Under the pieces are notes generated by a model. That model searched no databases and was not told the DNA's origin. It worked only from the letters and a program-made list of their open reading frames with translations. Shown in pieces: positions 23,831-34,840 of a stretch of DNA of 64,000 nucleotides; the first letter of the stretch is position 1; each line of letters starts with the position of its first letter. The DNA is taken from the NCBI GenBank assembly GCA_033002965.1, contig JAURVB010014683.1, forward strand, positions 1-64,000, written 5' to 3'. A program made the position numbers and the translations under genes. The stretch is from Piper betle. Taxonomy: Eukaryota > Streptophyta > Magnoliopsida > Piperales > Piperaceae.

Positions 23831-24007
23831 GCCCATAACCTCATAGCCCCATAGGATGCCCAAAAGAAAATGACGCATGTAATTTGTAACACACTGTGAG
23901 CATGGTAAAGTGGGCCGTGTCAGGTCTGCGAGTCTAGCAGCTAAGCCCAACCCTCAACGAAAACTAAGATGGGCTTTTTGCGGCCCATTTCTTGAAAATA
24001 AAGCCCA
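23831..24007 (+). promoter_or_regulatory. Cluster of site II (TGGGCY) elements upstream of ECR1
   Basis: Six TGGGCC/TGGGCT motifs or their complements occur within about 180 bp: 23,831 (GCCCA), 23,911 (TGGGCC), 23,945 (GCCCA), 23,970 (TGGGCT), 23,982 (GGCCCA) and 24,002 (AGCCCA). Such clusters are typical of plant housekeeping promoters (TCP-bound site II elements) and fit the ubiquitous role of the gene that starts at 24,118. Confidence 0.7.
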
Positions 24008-24117
24008 TAATATACAAAAGAAATAGAAATTAGAGTAGAAGTAAATCTTTATTTTTTATTATTTTTATTTTTATTTTTATTTTGGCGTTCGCCTCTCCCA
24101 TCTTCACCGGAGCTCCG

Positions 24118-27100
24118 ATGGCCGACCCGTCCACCGCCGCCGGAGCCCGGTGGTGCGACCTCGACAAGCTTCTTCTACGGCAAGGCAACATCATCGGCGA
24201 CAACTTCAATCCCGGAACGGATGTAATCTTTCTCTATCTCCCTCCCAGTTATCATCATCATCAGTATCATCATTTTTCATCTTTCGCTGGTTGTAGATTG
24301 TTGATTGTTGATTGTCGACTGTTGGTTGATTTTTTTTTGGGGAATTTCTGTCTTTCTTGGGGCAGCTTAGGGATGCTCTTCGGTCGTCGGCGAGGGTTTT
24401 GGTGGTGGGGGCGGGGGGTTTGGGCTGCGAGCTGCTTAAGGACTTGGCTTTGTCGGGCTTTCATAACCTTGAGGTTATTGACATGGATCGCATTGAGGTT
24501 TCCAATCTCAATCGCCAGTTTCTTTTCAGGTTTGTGTATATACAATAGTTTACTTTTTTGTTGTTTAGAACGTGCCTTGAAAAGGCATTGAAGTTTGCAG
24601 CCTGTTTCATTCCAAAGTGCTTTCTTGAAATACAAAAACTGTTTGCTTTAAGACGTTGGATGAATTATTGTCTTGGTGTTTTACTCCTTGCCGGCTTGCT
24701 TTTGTGTTCTAGTTTAGTTAGTTAACCAATTGTTTGGGCCGGGCCCCCTTGATGGCAAGTCAGAATCTGGGTTACCTGCAGTTTTGGTACAATGGAACAG
24801 TTATGGTGTCTATCTTCTTGTTAAAAGATGTTATAATGCAACTTATTTGTCTCTATCATTGCTTGCAGGTGATGCCGAATAATTATCTTAGAAGTTGGAA
24901 ATAGTTTCTTGAATTTGATATACTCATGTCCTGCCCTTTGTTTTGATTAATTTTGACCAAGTAGTCAAGCTTCTGATTTTAAGTAGTGTAGTTCCAAGAA
25001 ACAAACACCATATATTTTGCACTGTGTCTATTTACTTTTTTCTCCTGTTTTCTTAAAAGAGTAGGGAGCTGTTTATATACATTTAATGCATAGACCTCCA
25101 CATCTGTGCATGTGTCCTTAGAAGACCCTCCTCTTTACCTAAATATGCATGCTTTTGTAGATTTCGAGATGTTGGCAAGCCCAAAGCTGAGGTAGCTGCA
25201 CAGCGAGTTATGGAGAGAGTTAGTGGAGCTGAAATTGTTCCTCACTTTTGTCGAATTGAAGATAAAGAACTGGATTTTTATAGGGCATTTGATATTATTG
25301 CCCTTGGTCTTGATTCAGTTGAGGCTAGAAGCTATATAAATTCAGTTGTCTGCAGTTTTTTGGGTGAGTAACCTTTGTATTCTCAATCATTGGAGTTGTC
25401 AACAATCTTGCTTCCATAAGCGTACTTTATATTGTGTTGGTTTTTTAATCACTTCTGCTTGACCATGTATACTGTTTTTAGGTAGGAGTTGGTCAAATCC
25501 TGAAAACAAATGGAAATTTAGTGCAGGGAATGCACATTTAGTACTTAAATGTATATTTTTTTGTTTTCCTAAATCTGTCATGTAATCTGAAGCTGTCGAG
25601 GTGCTGTGGAGGTTCTATCATACAGATTGAAAGAGATCTTCCCATGTTTTTAATCTTCCAAAGTCCAAATTATCTCTTTGGATTTAAATCATTTGATTAT
25701 TATCGATTTTTTGTGTCTAACCTCAATTATTTAGGATCGAGTAGATGTAAAAACAAAAAAGTCTGCACTAATCTCTCAATATATATTTTTAAGTTAACGA
25801 TGATGAAATTTTCTTATACATAATGCTGCTGCATGCTATTGACTCCTAAGGTTCTGCACGTGCAGGAAATTCCTGACTGACAATTTTAATTTGCAAATGT
25901 TTTTTCCATCATTTTGGTGTATTTGAGTGGTGTATATCATGCTCCCTATTCTTTTTTCTCCACTTATGCAAGATTGCTTGCCTTTGGTCAGTTGTACAGT
26001 TCTTAATAACTAAAAATTATTTGATCAATTTTTCACCCTTTTCTACCATATTATTTTCTCATGTAATCCTTCTCTTGTTGTTTCTGACGGTTACTGATAT
26101 ATATTTGCATTGTCTATTTTGCTGATATATGTTGCTGAGCAACATACTTCCTTTTTAATTGGTTGTGGACATCAGCATTCCTATTTTATTTGAATATTGA
26201 TTCTCATGTTGCCCATGATACATGCAGAGTATGAATCAGATGATACAGTTGTGCCAGAAACAATGATACCTATGGTTGATGGGGGCACCGAAGGTCTTAA
26301 AGGCCATGCAAGAGTCATTCTCCCTGGAACTACGCCTTGCTTTGAGTGTAATATATGGCTTTTCCCCCCAAGTGAAGTTTCCTTTGTGCACACTGGCAGA
26401 GACACCAAGAACGGCTGCTCATTGTATTGAATATGCTCATTTAATTAAGTGGGATGAGGTTAGCTTTTATTTGTGACTCATTTAATTTTAAAGGGTACTA
26501 ATGGAAAAGCATTAATTACAGATTTGAATATTTCAACTTTGAGCAGGTACATGGCGGAAAATCATTTGATCCAGATGATCCAGAGCATATGCAATGGGTT
26601 TACCAGGAGGTATTGCACCATTTTCATTTAAATACACGATTTATCATCTCCATTGCAATGTTTATCTACTATATCTTGTATAAGAGGTGTTGAGACTCTG
26701 TTTGTCCACTGTATGACTCTCAGGATCAACACCTTCCAGTTCTCATAGAATTTGGGTGCAGGGAGATTGACCATTCCTTCATAAATCATATAACCATCTT
26801 TCTGCTTATTCAATTTTTATCACCTTTTTTGTCTTTTCTCTGATTTAGTTCTCACATAATTCTATGTGTGATATGCTGTAATTGTTAGGCACTCAAACGA
26901 GCTGAGCTATTTGGTATTACCGGTGTCACCTATTCTTTTACTCAGGTAACTTTAAGATTTGAAAATAGCATACTTTCATATCAGTGTTTAATCTTGTGGA
27001 TGCATGCACAATTCACGCGGTCCATGCTACCTATTTTATTTACATGCGTGGTTCCAATCTGACAATACCTTTTTTTGTTGCTAGGGAGTTGTAAAGAACA

Positions 27101-28024
27101 TCATACCTGCAATTGCTTCAACTAATGCTATTGTCTCAGCGGCTTGTACACTTGAGATTTTGAAGATTGCGTCAGGTTGCAGTAAGCATTTGTCAAATTA
27201 TATGACGTAGGTTATCTCTTTTTGTAATGTACAATCTTTCCATGTTTTAGGTACATTAGGGTAGCCATACATGTCGATCCAACCATTTTGGGCCAATAAT
27301 TTGGGTCTTTTTCTTTTTTGCTTTATTTGTCGACGGGCATCTATTTTCATTTCCTTGTTTAGATATAATGGCATTGAAGGGGTCCATGTGAAAGTGACTG
27401 CGTTTCCCAGAGAGAAGGATTGTCTTGTCTGCGGTCCTGGTATTCTTGTCGAGGTGGAGACAACAAGCACATTACAGAAGGTTTTTATCCCTTCAGGCTT
27501 TCTGTCAATTGTTATTGCTTTATATATATATGTGTGTGTGTGTGTGTGATATATATATATATATATCTTAGTATATTTATTGATTATCAATATATCTTTG
27601 TCTAATTGGTGTGTCCTCGAACCAAATCATGTGTTTGAATCTGATGCATTATGTTCAAATATTTAGCATGCAGCGGTTTTGTTTTATTTTGTGGTTTATA
27701 TATGTCTTAGGGAGTTTTATTTTACTATGAAACAGTTCATTGAACTTCTGGAGAAACATCCTGAAGTGCGAATGACAAAAGTGAGCATTGCACACCGGGG
27801 AACAATTTATACATGCGAGCTCCGACTGTCCTTGAGGAAATGACTCGATCAAATTTATCAGTAACTCTTCACGAGCTGATGGAAAGGATACCAAAAGATG
27901 TTGTGCATGCCACTGGATTTGTGATTGCTGATGGGAAAAAACTTCATGCCTGAGAAAATTGCGAGTTGTTTTCAAGGGAACATGTGATGGAGTCTCAGAG
28001 ATGGATACAGCTGTTGGAGCATGA
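24118..28024 (+). CDS. ECR1: RUB/NEDD8-activating enzyme E1 catalytic subunit (ECR1/UBA3), with frame breaks
   Basis: The catalytic half of the heterodimeric E1 that adenylates RUB1/NEDD8 and passes it to the E2, so cullin-RING ligases can be activated. Exons read by homology and GT-AG sites: 24118-24222, 24366-24529, 25161-25363, 26228-26458, 26547-26609, 26889-26945, 27085-27206, 27363-27480, 27736-28024. Seen in order: the nucleotide-binding [62 protein letters not shown], the CxxC-type zinc-site piece PCFEC and its partner CLVCGPG, and the catalytic cysteine in HCIEYAH. The ATG at 24,118 gives the family-like N-terminus with [13 protein letters not shown]. Frame breaks: a C run at 26,364-26,369 (two bases short of the frame), 27,801-27,810 (one base short) and 27,934-27,945 (one base short). 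All splice sites and domains are otherwise intact, so either assembly error or very recent inactivation. Confidence 0.93.
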
Positions 28025-28922
28025 TGATTTCTGGAATGCTCGGTATTGGATGCCTTTGAGTGGGGTGCCTATGTTGGGCTCAAATCGAGTTATATAAATA
28101 TCTTGTTTTGAATTGTTTTTCGGGATGATTATGGATATATATATATATAAACATATGCTGCACTCTCATATTTTAATGGCATCTCTTCCATCGTGTTCTT
28201 TTCCGAGAAATGAACATTGGAATGTTTTTCTGTGTGATTCTATGAGAATGAAGATTAGGTATCTAATTTGTGAAAATTTGGTTTTTTCCTTGTGTCATGG
28301 AGCGAGCTGACTTTTGCTTGTCTGATTTGAACCGCCTTTTCCAATGTTCAAATAGGGTATGCATATTTACGCTGATTCGTATAGAATCAATCCACTTGTG
28401 GTATTGAAGCATGTAGCGTGAAGCCTAGTCTATTCTTTGTTATTCAAGTGAAACGTCCAGGTTTAATACTCATTTACGGAGAAGTCTTTGATGCTTGCTC
28501 GTCACACTGCCTGTTACAGAGAACTTAGGAAGGGAGCTATTATTTGCTAACCAAACATTCGGTTGTGCTGGGTTAAGAAGCAGCCCTCGAATATTGTTTT
28601 AGTTTCCACAGAATCACCTTGTATTTTGCACCAGTACATTTAGAAAGTTCTCTTTGCACAGGGCGGGGTATGAAACTTTCAAATGCAACAAATTGCTCTT
28701 GCTTGCATAGCTAAGTTTAGAACAGTCACGCAAGGTATAGGAAAAATACCATACTAGTAAAAACATATAACTAGATTGCATTCATCAACAATGAGAGACA
28801 CAGGTGCGAGCGATCAGAAACGAAGCTTTATCATTGCAGTCAACTAGAGCAATTGAGAGGAATTAAAAGCGCGGCTGGGTTGATGATCATTTCCACTAGC
28901 AGTAAAATTGGGATTTTACCTT
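28025..28922. other. Intergenic space between convergent ECR1 and DUF26 genes
   Basis: About 0.9 kb holding the presumed 3' untranslated regions of both convergent genes. No further gene or repeat is seen apart from a short TA tract at about 28,137. Confidence 0.5.
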
Positions 28923-29327
28923 CTAGTTTGTGAAAGGATACTGTTCGTATCGAATCGCGCAGTCATAGAACACCACTCTAGCTCCAATTCTGCTTACACA
29001 AGCGTTCAGCATGGACGTCCTAGCCGAGCTGAGGCAGGTCGCACAGTCGGTAGCAGTGAGGTTGGCATTGCAAGCGGCATGGCCGTAGGCGAATGCATTG
29101 GGGAAGGGGGAGATGTTGTAGTAGTCATGGTTCCTGCTTGATGGGGTGCTTGCTTGCAGATCATCCAATACATAGCTCAAACTCTGGGAGAATGGATCTC
29201 CACCCGTGTAGGTTGCTCCATTGCAGAGAAGCTGGGTTAGGTTTGTGTTGGGAGTTGCTTCCGACACAACGAAGAAGACGGCGAAAAGGATGAACAGAAC
29301 AACCATTACGTTGGCAAGGACAGCCAT
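28923..29327 (-). CDS. Secreted single-DUF26 protein, ginkbilobin-2/antifungal-protein-like
   Basis: An intronless frame of 134 residues. Residues 1-24 are a hydrophobic signal peptide (VLFILFAVFFVV then SEA). The mature part is one complete DUF26 (Gnk2 / stress-antifungal) domain: a first Cys near residue 35, the FAYGHAACN segment, then the signature C-X8-C-X2-C (CNANLTATDCATC), the RIGARVVFYDC strand and the C-terminal IRYEQYPF. No kinase or second DUF26 domain follows, so it is the short secreted class rather than a cysteine-rich receptor-like kinase. Known members bind mannose and some inhibit fungi; activity of this one is inferred only. It is convergent with ECR1, whose stop is about 0.9 kb away. 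The frame is unbroken. Confidence 0.92.
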   Translation of the reverse strand: MAVLANVMVVLFILFAVFFVVSEATPNTNLTQLLCNGATYTGGDPFSQSLSYVLDDLQASTPSSRNHDYYNISPFPNAFAYGHAACNANLTATDCATCLSSARTSMLNACVSRIGARVVFYDCAIRYEQYPFTN

Positions 29328-31265
29328 TTTTTGATCTGGTTATGTGGTATTAAGATGTGGGAAGTAGTTTAAAGTCCGCAGAATTCCTTAAGGGTTGGGA
29401 GTTCGTGAATTGCCATCTTGGTATTTCCATCACCAACTTGTCTGTTGTATGCATTATTTGTCTCTGGTTTTGTTAACTTGTATAGGACTTTAGTTATTGT
29501 CTTGTATCTTCTCCCTCGGAATTCACCTGTCTGGAGGTCTACGGGCTAGGAACCAGTAAAGAAGAGAGCATTATAAGTCTTCCAAGCATTTATTTATTGA
29601 TAATTGGCCGTCGGCAATTGTCTATGACTGTGGTGAGCCATCTTGGGAAAAAATAATAATTGTGATGACTTCCAGCATCAATACTAGGGACTGATGCCAC
29701 CTGGTGCTCACATAATACATGCAAATTTTCGTTTAATTAACTACTAGAGTGAGTTACAATAATTTCAATATATTAAGGCCGTGTTAACCAGTTGGGAAAA
29801 ATATGTTACCAAAGCAAGAAACAAGTTCAAGGTTTTCTAACTTATTTAACATACAGTAAGTACTAGAGAGAGTTAGTATCAAGTGATATTACAGAAGCTG
29901 AAAGTGAAGGAGCAGTTATCCATTAAAATAACTTTAATTTCTCAAAAGATAAAGTGTGGGGCTCCCAGTAGTTTGAAGCTTTTCGGTCACTAGTACATAC
30001 ACTTTCTTTTTTAAAGCAAAAAAGCCAATTGTTACAGCCATGGAGATCATCACTTGGGACAGCCAGTGGATAAGGCCTGTTTTCTTTTTCAAATTAGCAG
30101 TCATTGGATAAGGTTGATACACTGCCCTTTTACTTTCCATCATGCCCAGCAAGTAGTGCAAGGCTACAAGCAATCACTGCAACTTTTCATGGGCAAGAGA
30201 ACACCATGAAAGATGAGCAAGAGAAGACCATGAAAGCTTTCATCTTTCATGGCCATCATCTTCCAAAATCGTCACCTGCAAGGGACAAGCATACCCAACT
30301 AAGATAATTTAGTAACCTCTAAATATTTGTTTAGCTCCAAGTCGATTTGATTCTGTCCAATTTTTGCTTGTTTGTTATAAATTTTGTTGTGCATTTTGGA
30401 GACAGCTCTCTCTTTGGGGGAGTCTGTTTAATACGGTACCGAAGTTCATATAGATTTTAATTGTATATAATCGCATGTTTTATTAGCATTCCCTGGCATA
30501 ATACCTGCCAATCCAATTCTCATATATAAACCAATTGAACTTTTAGATGTTTGATATATTTTTAACAAGTGTACTGCCAAGTTTGTTCAAATGCGGAGAA
30601 AATATGCTCCTGTAAACTGGCTTATGATTGTGGATTGGGCTTGGTAGACAATATAATAAATGTTGCAGGGAGGTACGTTTCATTGATAGAGGACAAGTGT
30701 TGAAAGCTACCTGTGAAGCTTATCCACATGATTGGCTTAGAGGCTCAGAAAAGAATTCAGAACGACATCCCAAGAAGGCAGAAGGCGTCTCCAATGGGAT
30801 AGTGCCCTGCTACTGTTTCCATTCAATTTATGATCATCATGTTCTTGCATGGATATCGTTCAGACCACATCTTATATCTTGTTAAAAAACTTCAAAAACT
30901 TTTTGAAAATTATTCAGGAAAACTTCGCAACTAAGTATATACTCATGCCGGTCTTATCATATTATTAAGAGGAAGAGCACTAATATGTCCATGGAAAAAA
31001 GCTGGTCTAGAAAGACATTATACATATGTCATTCTTTCTCCGTCACCCTTCCAATCCAAGCCTATGTACATTACATATCATTTCAAGCGCAGGCCCATCT
31101 TCACAAGCTCACCCCATGGCACCATGTTAACTATGCAACTTGATCCGCCCATCCTTAATGCATGGCTGCAAAAACTGATGCTCCTTCCACCTGAATGTCC
31201 ACTCAAATTTTCAGGCACACAACTCAATCCACACCACCATAAAAATAAAATAAAAATAAAAATAA
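29328..31265. other. Intergenic DNA without a recognised gene
   Basis: It includes the upstream region of the DUF26 gene and the presumed 3' region of the TSJT1-like gene. A frame at 30,628-30,885 (plus, 85 residues) looks moderately protein-like but matches nothing I know and has no supporting signals. 30,185-30,260 contains a locally repeated CATGAAAG motif. Confidence 0.45.
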
Positions 31266-32256
31266 TCAATTAAACCAAACAAAGAGATACAATAGATGTT
31301 GTATCACGGGTACCTTGAAAGTGGCACCACATATCTCTTCCTCCTCAGCATATTCTGCAGTGACCTTGTTCTTGGGGTTCTCATAGCTCATCAGCCCACC
31401 CAGAGCCGTGGAGAAGAAACACCCTACTCCACACAATCCAATCACTATATGTTAACACATCAAAGAAACAACAACATGAAAGCACACGCTGCATGAAGCG
31501 AAGATGATCGATCACCTTGAGGAAAAGGTGCAAGAGACTTGCCGCAGGACCGCCGGAGCAGCCCGGCATCGTCGGCAAATGCCACATACCCGTCGGCCGT
31601 GATCCCCCAATAGAAAGGAATCTTCGCATGTTGATCCTGCTCCACAAAACAAGACACAAAAGAGAGCGATATTCTCAGTACTCGCTCTGTTCTTGCTCGG
31701 CAGTTCGGAGGCCATTAACATGCGTTTAACTTACAGAGGCCACAAACAAGGTGGAGGTGGACATGTCGAAGACGACGAAGGCGAAGTAACCAGAGAGGTG
31801 GCCGACGACATGGGAGGCCGGGTAAGGAGCTCGGTCGCGCAGGGCCTTATAGGCCTCGATCACCATCACCGCTTCATTGGCAGACTTGGCCAGCCCATAC
31901 TGCTGCCTAAGGCTGCCCAGGTTGTCCAACGTCCCCTCAAACAAGCAGAAGATGTCATCCTTCGCTCCAAACGCCCTGCAACTCCACCGATTCAGACGGA
32001 CCAAAAACAGTTTCTTCTACGGCTTGAGATGTGGTGAGAGTTTTCATTTTTACCTCGGGAGGAGTAGGGACTGGTTCTTGTGGGTGTAAGCAAGGTGACC
32101 CATGTCGCCAATTTGGATGGACACGGCGCCGGCGTTGTCTCGGAGGAACCGATCCGTCAAGTCGGAGGCCTTCGTCTTCGGAGACGGCGTCCGACTGCCG
32201 GCGGTGACGAGCTCGTCCGGCGGTGTGACCACGGTGCTACTAAATACACCCAACAT
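31266..32256 (-). CDS. TSJT1-like / aluminium-induced protein with YGL and LRDR motifs
   Basis: Four exons on the minus strand, all GT-AG and in phase: 32256-32054, 31975-31735, 31636-31516 and 31423-31266, giving about 240 residues, normal for the family. The fold is a class-II glutamine amidotransferase-like (DUF3700) domain. Visible landmarks are the N-terminal MLGVFSSTVV, GHLAYTHKNQSLLLPR, the motif AFGAKDDIFCLFEG, QQYGLAKSANE (YGL), YKALRDRAPYPA (LRDR), GYFAFVVFD, PFYWGITADG, GKSLAPFPQGCFFS and GATFKV. The family responds to aluminium, auxin, dark or stress; a biochemical function is not established. The last residues after FKV (to the TGA at 31,266) do not resemble the family tail, so a further intron with a donor at FK|GTACCC is possible. 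No lesions were seen. Confidence 0.92.
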
Positions 32257-32447
32257 CCTGCCTCTTCTCTTCTACTCCTCTGCAACAGAACCCTTGGAAG
32301 TTACAAGACACTTACAAAGCTATGAGACAAAGGGAAGGCTGAGGTGAAGCAGAGGTTGATAGATACTTATAAGCAAATGAGATCCTTGGGAGAAGATGGT
32401 GATGGAATTGCACTAAATACGAATTGGTACAGGCATGATCCGCCGTC

Positions 32448-32453
32448 CTTATA
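32448..32453 (-). promoter_or_regulatory. Possible TATA box of the TSJT1-like gene
   Basis: TATAAG on the minus strand (ACATATAAGGACGG), about 190 bp upstream of the ATG at 32,256. It would imply a 5' leader of about 160 nt. Position and sequence are plausible; nothing else supports it. Confidence 0.4.
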
Positions 32454-32459
32454 TGTTTG

Positions 32460-34840
32460 TGGATACAGTGAAAGTGTGAAAGCCACGTATCTTTTTTAAA
32501 AACGATTTCTTTCTTAGTCCATGGTTTTGGACATGGTTGCCTGTTTCGGTTTCTTTTTTTTTTTTGTTCGTTCTAATCTTTTTGGCAAGGGACGTCGTAA
32601 AGATTAAATACAGCACATAAAAAGTGGGAAATGGTAAAAATTATATTTATAAGCTCATAAAGAGTTGCGTTATTCTTCAAACATGCAACCAACATGTTTC
32701 GTTTTCAGTGTAACACGCAACCACAGGTTGGACAACCATGGAAATTAACGAGATAATGACAACTGCCAGCCAAGGAAACTCAAGACACCAAATTGTTACA
32801 AAAGGGGTTAAAAGAGATGGGGCTTGTTTGCTCCATGCAGTGTAAGTGGCTTGTGTTCTGGCGGTGTTGCAGTTTTCTTCCCGGCCACAATCTTGGCCTT
32901 CAAAGATTCCCACCTCTGAAATCTAATTCTGCCCCACCTTTAGATTTCCAGGATATACCTGGCTGCCACTTGTTCTTTTAATCTCTTAAATACATGACAT
33001 ACTATTTTCCAAGGCTGGATAAGGAATCCCAAATTGCCCAAATTAATGTATACCCAACAATCTACTATATGCGCCTCTATGTATTCTGTGTGTCTGGGTA
33101 CAACAAGATCATCAAGTTAACATTACAATAGAGAGTTATAGGATACTTATAATTATGATGTAAAATTCGTCTAATATTTTGGCCAATTCAGGATTGTCAT
33201 AAGAAAAGCATCCTACTTAAAATTAAACCAGTGTTTCTGAATTGGTAAAAAAACTTAAGCATGTAATCAACCAGAAATATTAGAAAACACACAACGGGGG
33301 AAAGAGTAAAAAATAATTATTACGAACGACAAAAAACATGATCCAATGGCAAAGAATTTGCCTAATCTTTTCTTTCGATGTCGCACGCGGCCAGACCAAT
33401 GCTAACAATATGTGTAGACAGAATGATGGACACTGGAGTAAGAAAAACCTTTTTTTAGAACTTGTAGCTCGAGATTCCCAATCGAAGGGCCACCATAAAA
33501 GATCAGTCCAAGTGACGTGACTTATGATCCACTCGCCATGTCCTGCAGCACTTGGTCCCCATATCAAAGGTGATAACCCTGCCCATAGGATTGGTAGCGG
33601 CCCATGGGATTGTAACCTGTATTTTATATTAAAAAAACTATAAACGTCATCTCCAACATACATCCAAAGGCATAAAATGCAAGCTCAAATCCTCCGCGAT
33701 CAAAGAAAGATTCTTTCGGGTAGTGTAAATAATAATTCGCGAGCCATACTTATCATATTTGGGTGCAGATGTTGATTGAAGAAACCCAAGTAGGAAAAAA
33801 CGATTCCCTCCCACTTTACTCAACTCAACTCATGTTTAGAGGACATAAGCTGTAACCTTCCGATCTTCCGACGACGTATCTTTCTTCTTCAACAATTGGG
33901 CGGACAACACCAGTCCACTTCAATTTGAGGAGTAACTAAGCACGCAAGATTATCTTTAATGAACAATGGCTTGTACGAGAGTTTGTTCACTCGGCATGTG
34001 ATACGATTGCAGCTCCAGAGAGTTGAGAACTAATCTTACTGGAATTAAATTGGAGTTGGATAGACGTGTGTTGATGATATGCAAGGATACGATTATTGTA
34101 AGAGTAAGCAATCTAAAATGAATGGCAAACAAGCCAGACAACATGGATAATGATGATACTGATAGACGAATGTACATCTTTGAGATAACACGCGTTCAAG
34201 GAATCTTGGCATTGAGACAAGAGTACCTGGACGATTTTTAAGACAATACAAGAAATTCATGGTTGTTGGGATATCCTTCTCATCAACTTAGACGACCCAA
34301 CGCAGGCCATGCCTTGCCCAATTGATTGTCAAATGCCCAAGGGGTATAAAATACTCTTGGATAATGAGCGATGCCAACAACACGGACCATTTTGTCTTTT
34401 GGTTCTCATCTTCAACTTCCAAAAAGACAGCAAAATGCAACAAAAATATTCTCCTGATCATTCTTTAGTTTAATGAGCCGGGTCAGATCATGAATGAACA
34501 ACCATAACAATCCCAGAAATTATCAGCTGCTGGACTTGATAGCACCTGGCCTCAGGAACCTAATTCATCTAAGCATTTGTTGTTCTCGTGTTTGCAAATG
34601 CAGATAATACACTACAACTAGAGTCCCTCCTCTTTCCTATCGAGTTCCTCCGCCACCGAGAACCACAGTTGCAACCAAGTGGTTGATAAGATCTTCAGAT
34701 AAGGCAATCTCTCTAACCAAAAGAAAAAGAATCATGTTTCACTGCTCTCTATAATTGATTAATAACAGGGGTGCCAAAAAATCAATAACTTCCTCAGCAT
34801 GTAACAGACTGCAGATGAAGTTATACCCCTCTTATTTGAC
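32460..34840. other. Intergenic DNA between the TSJT1-like and CCX genes
   Basis: About 2.4 kb without a recognised gene. The part next to 34,840 should include the 3' untranslated region of the CCX gene. Open frames at 33,280-33,663 (minus) and 32,793-32,981 (plus) have no family resemblance. Confidence 0.45.

Noticed and set aside
30628..30885. 85-codon frame as a small gene
   Set aside because: No family resemblance, no start context or promoter signal, and no splice evidence.
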